A stretch of 64,000 bases of DNA, taken from Membranipora membranacea. Taxonomy: Eukaryota > Bryozoa > Gymnolaemata > Cheilostomatida > Membraniporidae. Positions 42,401-46,537 of the stretch are shown here, one piece after another (positions within the stretch are counted from its first letter, which is position 1; every line of letters starts with the position of its first letter). Position numbers and translations under genes: made by a program. Location of the stretch: the NCBI GenBank assembly GCA_914767715.1, contig OU612068.1:29574001-29638000 (forward strand), given 5' to 3'. The notes beneath the pieces were generated by a model, which was not told the origin of the DNA, did no database searches, and saw only the letters and a program-made list of their open reading frames with translations.

Positions 42401-44682
42401 GAATATCAAAGTGATGGAGGTGATGTGTCAAATTGAGTTGTCACAACACATTCAGAAACAATCGTTTATAAACCTCTTAGAATTAGTTTATTTAATTCAG
42501 TCAATGAGAATTAAAAATGTATTAAAATTATTCTCAACTCCTCCCTGAATGACCTGCAACAACTGGAGAGTGATGGATGTGATCCATATTCAGTTATGAA
42601 ATATGAATTCTTGGTGATAAACCTGCTGGAAGCATGAAGGCACATTCCAGAAACAAATCAGACACCTATAATAATAGTATTACACATCAGAGTTTTCTTT
42701 TGGAGTATCCACAATGCTTCCCATTCACGTCTTTAAGACCACCAGCCGGTCCATCTGCCCGGAGAACCTTTTTTCTACGAGTTGGCCTTTAGCAACCTCA
42801 AAGCTCACTCGTAGGTGTGAAATAAAAAACCGACCTCTTAACCGCTTGATTTCTATAATAAATACTGGTGGGATGAATGGCGCATCTATATATTGAAGCA
42901 CATAACACAAACCCAGCTTAATTTCCTAAGCAGATCACTGTAAAATGAGATACCTTGTGGATGAGACAGTCCCTAAGTTTTTGGCCATGAAAACAGAGGT
43001 GATGAATCAGCCTAACACCTTACTAGAAACTGAGTCATAGGAATCTCTGGTGAAAAGTGTGACAGAAAAAGCCATCAATCACTTCTTCAAAGAAAAATGG
43101 CCAAACTGAAGCCAAGTAAGCGGTTGCTTGACTGAAGTCAGAATGCCGATTACAACCAAGTCAAAAATCAGTAACAATTACATTTCAGTAAGCTGAGAAA
43201 TGGCTTGTGGTGGGCAGTGGCTTCTACCTGAAGGTGTTTTTCAGCCTCATACACGATTCCGGTTACGCTTCCTATTACGCTACTTTGACATAGTACTCGG
43301 TAACATGCTCAGACATCTGGTGACAGCAGACCGACATCTCTCTCACATCTACACAGATCAGATAAGAGACAAGCTGGGGGCCCTGCAGATCATGGTGACA
43401 TCACCAAATCTCCATACTTTGACACCCTCCCATACCATAACTTGCAATTATCTTTGATGTATAAGATAGATAGAAGATGATTAAATACCGTTAATAACAC
43501 AAATCGCTATGGTTACTAAGATGTATGGAAACAAAATAGAAATGCCTAGGAGAGGGAAGCTCGTGACCAGGCTAAATGATGATGTACGCAGCTGACATGT
43601 CTACATACAGATTAGAATACACTATATAATTCAGAAAAAGCCACATTAATGATTCTCAACTATGGAACACTTCCACTACACTGTCAAAGCAAATAACATA
43701 AATTGAGAGGCTGTAACATGAAATGTTCGCTGAAAGATAATCCTGCTACACTAACTTTTGGATATCTGAAAATGTAGCCGAAGAGCTCGAGTTGTCCATA
43801 ATTATTTGAGGCCAAAGAGCCTCATTTCCCAGTTCTTTGCACAACGCCACAGGAACACAAACCATAGAAAAGCCATGGCCGTTGCGTTTTTTCAAGAACG
43901 CCATTTCATATATTTATTTGGTAACATTAATGAGTATACATACCTTTTTGTATTGAGTCCACTGGGTTGTTAATATCAGGGCAGGAGCTTCTACGTCGAA
44001 CAGGGTTGTTTGAGATCTGTGAGGAAGGTTTCTTTTTTCTGAGTACTGAACTGGATCGTAAATCCATATGATCGCCTGATGCGAACTTTGTTGCAGCATA
44101 TCGGATATGTGGAGACTTCTGAGAGTGGACGCGACTTACCTTCACAGCTTTAACTGTGGTTTTCTCCGCAGAAGGGGTAAATGATGGAGCTCTTGATACT
44201 GGCTGCTTACTGGCCGGTGTGGGTAAGTTGGTCGGGGCGCTGAACATACTGAATGCGTTTGTGATATCATCTGCCTCCTCATCTGACTCTTCGTCAGAGA
44301 GAGACACTGTGTTCGCTTCTTGTAAATAGTCCTCTATAGAGGAGCTACTCGACTCCTCCCTGGATAGAGATGTGCTCGCTTCACCTTCACCTTCAGACGA
44401 TAATGTCTTCTGAGCCACTGGTTTTCTAGGTAGGGATGAGGCGCTCATAACACTCATGCTCCTTCTCAATAGCTTACCAAATTTGGAAGACTTCTGAGTT
44501 GTCTTTGAGTTTGACTTAGTGTTGCTAGAATCAGCTGAACCTATCCCTGGTCCACTTGAGCTGTTATTTCTATGTTTTTGTGATGAACTACGATTTAGGA
44601 ATCCAAACCTGTTCCGTGATGTGGCTTCTGCGTCTGGATCAGACAAGTTTTCCGGCCGCGTCATTTTAGCCGTTTTATTCAT
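261..44682 (-). CDS. AKAP13/ARHGEF28-type Rho guanine nucleotide exchange factor (3' end outside window)
   Basis: Large split gene read right to left. Exons placed by GT/AG and phase: 44682-43944, 37141-36465, 36143-36008, 35871-35691, 33004-32658, 31858-31529, 29715-29452, 27721-27648, 25697-25583, 24807-24628, 23282-23153, 16345-16251, 15409-15300, 14851-14629, 14408-14348, 14037-13957, 13595-13425, 11999-11900, 11570-11444, 7183-7107, 5325-5291, 3865-3779, 3284-3249, 2247-2060, 1679-1467, 1231-1086, 827-710, 439-261, plus cassettes 39701-39663, 22121-22068, 17585-17556 and 12922-12866. With all cassettes this gives 1800 codons without a stop. Order: Ser-rich N-terminus, ankyrin-like motif (~531-590), long disordered middle, C1 finger (~1412-1457), DH domain (~1578-1765). 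The C1-DH(-PH) arrangement with an ankyrin-like motif is that of the AKAP13/ARHGEF28 family, which loads GTP on RhoA at membrane and cytoskeleton; target specificity is inferred from the family. The PH domain must lie left of position 1. Confidence 0.88.
710..827 (-). CDS. RhoGEF exon: DH domain CR3 helix
   Basis: Acceptor TTTGCTTTGCAG, donor ACTAAAG|GTGTGT. Encodes RGVQDLVTVVTMRMTKYLTL, the most conserved DH helix (L-x-x-x-x-x-R-x-T-K-Y-x-L-L). Here the usual Gln-Arg before Ile-Thr is Met-Arg before Met-Thr, and the usual Pro after K-Y is Leu. Confidence 0.88.
1086..1231 (-). CDS. RhoGEF exon: DH domain, middle part
   Basis: Acceptor CTGCTCACAG, donor TATCAAG|GTAAGC. Encodes IIKHFGGPAGERLKRSYGIF and CSRHKEGIDFYKQLY, matching the central DH helices (Y-x-x-F/Y-C-x-x-H-x-x-x-x-x-x-Y-K). 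Confidence 0.92.
1467..1679 (-). CDS. RhoGEF exon: DH domain, N-terminal part
   Basis: Acceptor CTTTGCAG, donor GATGATCG|GTAAGT. Encodes EFIASERQYLTNLKIMQRVF, the first conserved DH helix (E-x-x-Y-x-x-L-x-x-(I/M)), then INRIFPELEELVDLHQAFL, the Rho-contacting CR1 continuation. Clear DH signature of a Rho exchange factor. Confidence 0.93.
2060..2247 (-). CDS. RhoGEF exon: lead into the DH domain
   Basis: Acceptor ATTTATTTGTAG, donor ATATGGG|GTATGT. Acidic start (DDGNADDEYEDDPEL), then SESWSETIDKKVIKSMKERS and VKRQDNIW. The SWS...KRQ(D/E) segment precedes the DH domain in this RhoGEF family. Confidence 0.88.
3249..3284 (-). CDS. RhoGEF micro-exon, 36 nt
   Basis: Acceptor CATCTAATTACAG, donor AGTCCAAG|GTAGGA. 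Encodes RHDSGESMMSP. Length divisible by three and split codons match both sides, so it may itself be optional. Confidence 0.72.
3779..3865 (-). CDS. RhoGEF exon between C1 and DH
   Basis: Acceptor TTCTTCTCTTCGGTAG, donor CCTTGA|GTACGT; 87 nt. Encodes SSYSEIPNQLTVGESIRLLG then YRKTPAFL. The acceptor could also be the later CTACAG (right end 3853); both are in phase. Confidence 0.78.
5291..5325 (-). CDS. RhoGEF micro-exon, 35 nt
   Basis: Acceptor TTGTTTTTCTAG, donor CCCAAG|GTATGT. Encodes PAIANSLTPHP plus two bases of Ser. Required for phase: the C1 exon ends at a codon boundary and the exon at 3779 needs two bases. Confidence 0.78.
7107..7183 (-). CDS. RhoGEF exon: second half of C1 zinc finger
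   Basis: Acceptor GTACCTTGCAG, donor GAGGAAG|GTAAGA. Encodes CLMNYHDDCKDKVLVC and a basic tail QKQKTRERK. With the exon at 11444-11570 it gives C-x2-C-x4-H-x2-C-x6-C, completing the zinc ligands of the C1 domain. Confidence 0.92.
8942..9371 (-). CDS. RhoGEF alternative first exon B (143 codons)
   Basis: ATG at 9371 follows an in-frame TAA and no usable acceptor is in frame, so this is a first exon. It encodes MAFSRKKSQHKRSISYSGSI and further Ser/Thr/Pro-rich sequence, ending TLHVIER at donor GCGAG|GTTTGT. It leaves with one base (G). The only nearby downstream acceptor in that phase is 7183, which joins it to the second half of the C1 domain (GAT, Asp). The resulting isoform would keep the DH domain but lack a working C1 finger. 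Confidence 0.72.
10725..10784. repeat. GGTAGT-type low-complexity repeat
   Basis: Irregular run of GTAGTTGTGGTAGT/GGTAGTAGTGG units in a RhoGEF intron. It makes an apparent Gly/Ser/Cys frame on the plus strand that I do not consider coding. Confidence 0.6.
11444..11570 (-). CDS. RhoGEF exon: first half of C1 zinc finger
   Basis: Acceptor ATTATTTCAG, donor TGCTCAA|GTATGT. Encodes HNFVAVTLANSICNHCNKLL then NYKPSVQC. The spacing H-x11-C-x2-C-x10-C is that of a C1 (DAG/phorbol-ester-type) domain. The exon ends inside the second C-x2-C pair, completed by the exon at 7107-7183. Confidence 0.92.
11900..11999 (-). CDS. RhoGEF exon: highly basic segment before C1
   Basis: Acceptor TATAACTTTAG, donor GGCAGCAAG|GTGGGT. 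Encodes EKKNKKANRRTSVFAKFGSV and more basic sequence. RRTS-V is a good PKA-type site, and the cluster may help bind acidic membranes next to the C1 finger (inference). Confidence 0.87.
12866..12922 (-). CDS. RhoGEF candidate cassette exon, 57 nt, with RRSSLS
   Basis: Acceptor ATCGTTTTAG, strong donor TGTTCT|GTAAGTAT. Encodes SSLLPLPRLFGRRSSLSVL. One base in, two bases out (CT), and CT+G makes Leu with the next exon, so it is phase-neutral. R-R-S-S-L-S resembles a PKA or 14-3-3 site. Optional inclusion would add or remove that site just before the C1 domain. Confidence 0.6.
13425..13595 (-). CDS. RhoGEF exon upstream of the C1 region
   Basis: 171 nt; acceptor CTCTATCTTGATTCAG, donor CTCAATGA|GTAAGT. 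Encodes a Val/Ser/Arg-rich stretch (SELLSVSRVSDCRRSGSS) and ends QVISLMEFLN. No ATG-started ORF marks it; phase and splice sites support it. Confidence 0.78.
13957..14037 (-). CDS. RhoGEF short exon
   Basis: 81 nt; acceptor TAATCCTTACAG, donor AATTCACA|GTGAGT. Encodes GYESPRRKFGSVPTEDQIRD followed by a short helix-like end. Phase consistent on both sides. Confidence 0.82.
14348..14408 (-). CDS. RhoGEF short exon
   Basis: 61 nt; acceptor CTCTGTTTATAG, donor ATACAGG|GTAAGT. Encodes DSLRRSGPRRPFSEQNTEHT. Basic with a possible RRS phosphosite. Two bases in and two out, matching neighbours. Confidence 0.8.
14629..14851 (-). CDS. RhoGEF exon: Ser/His/Asn-rich segment
   Basis: Acceptor TTGTCTCTTACAG, donor CAACACAG|GTAAGG; enters in phase 0. 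Disordered, with LPLPHHSSSGSNLNKSKS. No domain recognised. Confidence 0.86.
15300..15409 (-). CDS. RhoGEF exon
   Basis: Acceptor GTCTTTCTGCAG, donor GAAACA|GTATGT; 110 nt, two bases in, phase 0 out. Encodes YGAPLQKLPNVDFSKHIG and a Ser/Thr-rich end. No domain recognised. Confidence 0.82.
16251..16345 (-). CDS. RhoGEF exon: acidic/Arg segment
   Basis: Acceptor TTAGTTTTAG, donor CCTATAG|GTAAAT; 95 nt. Encodes LGSLGSEDDEEEQRARNRDR and a short tail. First exon downstream of alternative first exon A. Confidence 0.83.
17556..17585 (-). CDS. RhoGEF possible 30-nt micro-exon
   Basis: Acceptor ATTACTGTAG, donor GGCAGCAG|GTATTA; encodes about ten Ser/Thr-rich residues (RWSSSSTHTGSS). One base in, two out, so phase-neutral between its neighbours. 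The acceptor lacks a clear pyrimidine tract, so this is the weakest of the four cassettes. Confidence 0.35.
18544..18569. repeat. Near-perfect 26-bp palindrome
   Basis: AGAGACTATAGAT and ATCTCTAGTCTCT, one mismatched pair and no loop, within a RhoGEF intron. Confidence 0.5.
19223..19587 (-). CDS. RhoGEF alternative first exon A (121 codons)
   Basis: ATG at 19587, with an in-frame TGA a few codons upstream, opens a frame ending at donor GTAAG|GTGAGA at 19222. The N-terminus reads MAGADSRIPVSWVSV, then Ser/Asp-rich sequence ending in SEEED. It leaves with the bases AG, the same phase and bases as the exon at 23153, so it can splice to the same downstream exon. An internal-exon reading through TTAG|T is formally possible but has a poor pyrimidine tract. 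Best read as a first exon served by an internal promoter. Confidence 0.75.
19902..19957. repeat. 14-bp tandem repeat, four copies
   Basis: CCCGCTACTCGCTG twice, then two diverged copies, followed by a CTG-rich stretch. It sits about 315 bp upstream of alternative first exon A of the RhoGEF, in its possible promoter region. Confidence 0.75.
22068..22121 (-). CDS. RhoGEF candidate cassette exon, 54 nt
   Basis: Acceptor TTATTATTACAG, donor GTGACAG|GTATTA. Encodes SGFVLSRGDAAAVFGSSD when joined to the AG of the exon at 23153. Starts with one base and ends with AG, so inclusion or skipping keeps the frame. It is open throughout and has good splice signals. Confidence 0.62.
23153..23282 (-). CDS. 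RhoGEF exon with RVSF motif
   Basis: Acceptor CTTTTTGCAG, donor ATAAGAAG|GTGAGT; 130 nt. Encodes ADKHRRVSFNMFAAG. R-V-S-F fits the protein phosphatase 1 docking consensus, and R-R-V-S fits a PKA site on the same serine. Ends with the two bases AG, which can join the cassette at 22068-22121 or the exon at 16251-16345 in frame. Confidence 0.85.
24628..24807 (-). CDS. RhoGEF exon: acidic and basic-Ser segment
   Basis: Acceptor GTATTTTGTAG, donor TCTACAG|GTGAGT. Contains an acidic run (KEEDEEEVNAA) then PRTPRRTSGERPKSLDFS with basophilic-kinase-like RRTS and RPKS. Phases fit. Confidence 0.87.
25583..25697 (-). CDS. RhoGEF exon: Ser-rich segment
   Basis: Acceptor CTTTCTGTTACAG, donor GGTAAAG|GTGAGT; 115 nt entering in phase 0. 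Encodes TMKRFSTSCPSLEDQTMYDL and more Ser-rich sequence. No domain recognised. Confidence 0.85.
26262..26291. repeat. Near-perfect 30-bp palindrome
   Basis: CCTTCTACAAGGAA and TTCCTTGTAGAAGG separated by two bases, in a RhoGEF intron. The pentamer GTCGA occurs near both ends. Confidence 0.6.
27648..27721 (-). CDS. RhoGEF short exon: helical segment
   Basis: 74 nt; acceptor GTGTGTTTGTAG, donor GAATCT|GTAAGT. Encodes a charged helix (LAQENRREIEAMQRRAAEE) that could be a short coiled coil. Enters with two bases and leaves in phase 0, matching both neighbours. Confidence 0.82.
28353..28375. repeat. Perfect short palindrome
   Basis: CATCCTGCATA and TATGCAGGATG around a single G, in a RhoGEF intron. 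Confidence 0.55.
29452..29715 (-). CDS. RhoGEF exon: proline-rich segment
   Basis: Acceptor ATGGTTTGTAG, donor CACCTCA|GTAAGC. Pro-rich, with ALPPRTW and ILPPGGMRRHRRP as possible SH3-ligand-like stretches. No folded domain is recognised. Two bases in, one out, consistent with neighbours. Confidence 0.87.
29817..29852. repeat. Short perfect hairpin, ACCATA family
   Basis: GTATATACCATAG and CTATGGTATATAC, 13-bp perfect arms around a 10-nt loop ACTTAAAAAG, inside a RhoGEF intron. Confidence 0.65.
30181..30303. repeat. 29-bp tandem repeat, four copies
   Basis: Units begin with GGGTCCCTCTCTAACCTGCT at 30181, 30210, 30239 and 30268. The first three are identical and the last has a small insertion. 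Intronic minisatellite. Confidence 0.9.
31529..31858 (-). CDS. RhoGEF exon: amphipathic helix plus acidic tail
   Basis: Acceptor CTCCTTTTTCAG, donor CCCTCA|GTAAGT. It opens with ANIDMLHQLIEEIEIDRRAS, a strongly amphipathic helix with hydrophobics at i, i+1, i+4, i+5 and i+8. The rest is Ser/Asp/Glu-rich (for example SADGEESSGDEEDSQSS). Phases match the exons on both sides. Confidence 0.87.
32658..33004 (-). CDS. RhoGEF exon: disordered Thr/His/Pro-rich segment
   Basis: Acceptor CAATTTTGTAG, donor GGGCTTAG|GTAAGG; 347 nt, one base in and one out, matching its neighbours. Starts with a charged helix-like piece (HNKEEEKRVFK), then low-complexity sequence with a doubled THTTGP/HATGP. No long ATG-started frame marks it, so a plain ORF scan would miss it; reading phase and splice sites support it. 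Confidence 0.82.
34097..34149. mobile_element. 35-bp hairpin flanked by 9-bp direct repeat
   Basis: TAGCCTGTCTTGACAA and TTGTCAGGACAGGCTA form a 16-bp stem (one mismatch) with a 3-nt loop. The hairpin is flanked on both sides by CATTCATGA, which looks like a target-site duplication. The sequence TGTCAGGACA(A/G)GCTA recurs at 53126-53140. Confidence 0.6.
34233..34315. repeat. Imperfect inverted repeat
   Basis: Arms beginning GTACCCCACAGG and ending CCTGTGGAGTAC pair around a centre GTCCAGTGGTC-GA-GACCAATGGAC, with several mismatches and small indels. About 30 bp short of the large foldback element, so the two may have a related origin. Confidence 0.5.
34349..34745. mobile_element. ~397-bp foldback element (long near-perfect inverted repeat)
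   Basis: The left arm starts ATCATAGGACTGCCGCAGTT and the right arm ends with its reverse complement. The arms are ~180 nt, differ at only about ten positions, and are separated by a ~35-nt loop. One strand of each arm has a G-rich block near GGGTGGGGGGTGGG. It has no coding capacity and lies in a RhoGEF intron. Resembles a MITE or foldback transposon. Transcribed as part of the intron it would form a long RNA duplex. Confidence 0.85.
35691..35871 (-). CDS. RhoGEF exon: ankyrin-like motif
   Basis: Acceptor TTTTGTTACAG, donor CTTATCAA|GTAAGT. It encodes DDHHETLMHFASRFGLMKFA followed by a helix, a turn with DVANSSGLLPSDVA and a closing helix. The pattern ETL-x-HFA-x-R-x-GL is the ankyrin-like repeat that AKAP13 and ARHGEF28 carry N-terminal to their GEF module, and this is the best evidence for placing the gene in that subfamily rather than with ARHGEF2. 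Confidence 0.87.
36008..36143 (-). CDS. RhoGEF exon before the ankyrin-like motif
   Basis: Acceptor ATAACATAACAG, donor GAACCTG|GTAAGG; enters in phase 0 and leaves with one base. Acidic, predicted helical at the start (DLDMIRSEKFNLLDEDL), ending in DDWSVIGNFEP, which leads straight into the ankyrin-like exon. Confidence 0.85.
36465..37141 (-). CDS. RhoGEF exon: long acidic disordered segment
   Basis: Acceptor TATATCACAG at the right and donor CTCGAG|GTGGGT at the left; 225 complete codons. Rich in Ser, Thr, Asp and Glu, with no recognised fold. Contains two near-copies of a short motif around R-Q-S-D-P-(Q/H)-I-S-L-T, about 12 residues apart, a small internal repeat. The ATG at 37133 is in frame, but upstream phase matching to exon 1 (G+AT) makes this an internal exon. 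Confidence 0.88.
37187..37223. repeat. Short perfect hairpin, ACCATA family
   Basis: ACCATAAACATATAAAT and its exact complement around a 3-nt loop AGT; the copy is bordered on both sides by GGTAAAAAC. Just upstream of a RhoGEF exon acceptor. Confidence 0.65.
39613..39644. repeat. Short hairpin, ACCATA family
   Basis: CCATAGAGT and ACTCTATATGG around TATTATAT, shorter and less perfect than the other copies, ~20 bp from the 39-nt cassette exon donor. Confidence 0.45.
39663..39701 (-). CDS. RhoGEF candidate cassette exon, 39 nt, acidic
   Basis: Acceptor CTTCCTTTAG followed by 39 nt ending CTGTCAG|GTCGGT. It encodes an acidic insert reading MSDEEEDNTSLS. Entry and exit phases (2 nt in, 1 nt out) match exons 43944-44747 and 36465-37141 exactly, so it can be included or skipped without a frameshift. 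The donor is weaker than its neighbours. An alternative reading is a first exon starting at its own ATG (39699). Confidence 0.55.
41630..41710 (+). pseudogene. Possible decayed WASHC5 (strumpellin)-like exon fragment
   Basis: After CTCTTCACAG, the frame encodes ITEDETHGTSYIGRLSREMI and then hits a stop. The core D-E-x3-(T/S)-(F/Y)-I-G-R-L-x-R-E resembles a conserved stretch of strumpellin as I recall it. It is on the opposite strand to the host gene, isolated, and without recognised flanking exons. Could equally be chance. Confidence 0.3.
42235..42272. repeat. CTAGGT short tandem repeat
   Basis: Repeats of TCTAGG with occasional interruptions, in the first large RhoGEF intron. Confidence 0.6.
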
Positions 44683-44747
44683 TCTTCCTGACTGTATGCC
44701 AAGCTGCGAAGTCCCTTCAAAACATTTAACGGTAGTCTTCTCAGCTG
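43944..44747 (-). CDS. RhoGEF exon 1: Ser-rich N-terminus
   Basis: Coding from ATG at 44682, which has A at -3, to the donor AAAAAG|GTATGT at 43943. The exon contains basic-serine clusters (LLRRSMSVMSASSLPRK; VRRRSSCPD) and an acidic Ser-rich stretch. An acceptor-like CATACAG ends at 44748, and the frame is open from there to the ATG with a TAA just upstream. The exon is therefore either the first coding exon, with 5' UTR to at least 44747, or an internal exon of a longer transcript. It ends with one base of a split codon that matches the next exon. Confidence 0.8.
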
Positions 44748-46537
44748 CTGTATGTTAAGTGAGATGATTACGAGTTAATGACTCGGTACAATTGACTCCA
44801 CATTACACTGCTGCAGGGCTCTTGTGATCTGTGTGTGATAACCCCGCCGTCTTTGGGTGGTTAAGAGCATTAACGCTATATAACGGTGATATGAGCAGCT
44901 GGGTGAATCCGCAGTGTGTTGTCCCTGTCGTATCGTCACAGCTGTATAATAAATAAGTTGTTGAGTTGGGATTTGAGCTCTGTATGGTAACCTAACAACA
45001 GAGCTAAGGACTGCGTCGGTAGGATAATGCAACGCTCCACTGGCGAGGAAGCATTAACTGACACAGCAGTGACAGTGATTAACAAGCTTTTTTTAAAGAC
45101 TATATAATGGCGATGAACCCAGGGTATGAGAATGTAAAGTTGAAAAATATCTGCCTAATCTAATTAAATCATAATATATAAGCAGAATTTCATTGACTAT
45201 TTTTAACAGTGATATTAATCAGAAAAATAATTTATAATCATTTATATTTCAAATGAAATAGATGAATCCACAAACACAACAAGCAAAATCACTATACCGC
45301 ACACAGGTTATTTTGGGTGTGGACTTTCATAATGCACACTAATTTGATAATTATTTAGACAACAACAAACCCAACCTGATGCAGGAATAACTTTCTCACA
45401 AATTTAAACGACATGAGTCACGAAGAAGGCATTGCTTACATCATTTTGTTCATTGGTAATTCCGATTAGTGCTGCATATGAAAAAAAATTTAAATCTTGT
45501 TGAAAAATCTTAAAAAAAGTGACGAAGCACATATTTCATGTGAATACAATAAGTAAATTGTTTTTCTAATTAAGATAAGGCTTCCTCAAATTCGGGCTTC
45601 AATATTCTACAAATACACCGGGATGACACCTACTCACTTGATCTTATCTCCATTTGCAAATCTTTTTGAATCACAGGAAACAGATTTTATTCGGTATTAT
45701 TAGTGTGTCAGAGATGACTTCATATACTGGTGATACCTGTTGTCACCTTTGCGAGGTTTGGATGTTTTATAATCATTCAAAGTCTTTGAAGGCGGCGTAG
45801 TATTTTGAATACATAGATTATTTCACATGGCTACAGTCCACATTTCCATTTTCCTTCCTCCGGGATTAATTGAAATATTCCTGGGTGAAGCTGTATGATG
45901 TATCTGAAGAAGTCATCACAAAATTACCATAACCAAAGTTTATTGAGTGAAACCATTCTCCCTGGTGAAACCCAGTATATGTGACAGGAAAGAAGGTACA
46001 ATGTACAGTGAATTTCTGTGATGAGTGATGACCATAGACTTAATATACTTCATATATTAAGTCTATGGTGATGGCCAACCCAAGTTCAATCTGGATAAGG
46101 TCAACCCTAATAACATAAGTTGGAATAAAGCCATTCAATCGTCATTAAATCTTAAATTTTTTGACCTGCCAGAATTTAAATCAATCTTTTTCATCTGTCC
46201 AGGGCAACGTCTCTGTTACTGAAGGGAAACTCTTTACGTGGGCAATTGATGACATTTGCTTCAGCCAAATAGGTTCCTTCTTTATCAGATAAAGCAGTTT
46301 TGGACATAACAGTTTTGTCCGAAACTCCCTGATCAAATCTAACCAAAATGAAGTTGATTCAACAGTTGCCCTTCCTTTCATATACCCACCATTAGCTGAT
46401 GGAACTAAGGGCTTTTCATATTGTTATCTAACTGCTATCGGAACCAAAAAGCTTTCGTCATTAGGTTAGCTGCTATCTAATGAAACCAAATCAATTTCTG
46501 AGCTGTAAACTAACAGTGTTAACTGAGAGGGATCAGC
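44748..46537. promoter_or_regulatory. Divergent intergenic region, RhoGEF (-) and histone H1 (+)
   Basis: About 1.8 kb between the two 5' ends. AT-rich, with one perfect hairpin (46031-46069). No clear TATA box is seen before the H1 ATG. The main RhoGEF promoter should lie near the left side. The small minus frame at 46181-46381 is unassigned. Confidence 0.5.
46031..46069. repeat. Short perfect hairpin, ACCATA family
   Basis: ACCATAGACTTAATATA and its exact complement around a 5-nt loop; flanked by GATG on both sides. Lies in the RhoGEF/H1 intergenic region, about 470 bp before the H1 ATG. Confidence 0.65.

Larger units (their letters stand above)
37142..43943. other. Large first intron of the RhoGEF
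   Basis: 6.8 kb with the 39-nt cassette, two hairpins, a TCTAGG repeat and a possible decayed gene fragment on the plus strand (41630-41710). Other plus-strand frames (38081-38500, 39285-39590, 43200-43457) have no recognised similarity and I do not call them genes. Confidence 0.45.

Noticed and set aside
43200-43457. 85-codon plus-strand frame with FLLRYFDIVLGNMLRHL
   Set aside because: Looks slightly protein-like but I recognise no family and see no matching flanking exons; noted as something to search together with 41630-41710.
44775-45032. 85-codon minus-strand frame just upstream of RhoGEF exon 1
   Set aside because: Has no ATG at its start and no donor in the required phase; possibly 5' UTR or intergenic sequence.
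46181-46381. 66-codon minus-strand frame in the RhoGEF/H1 intergenic region
   Set aside because: Vaguely transposon-protein-like composition, but too short and without terminal repeats or motif.
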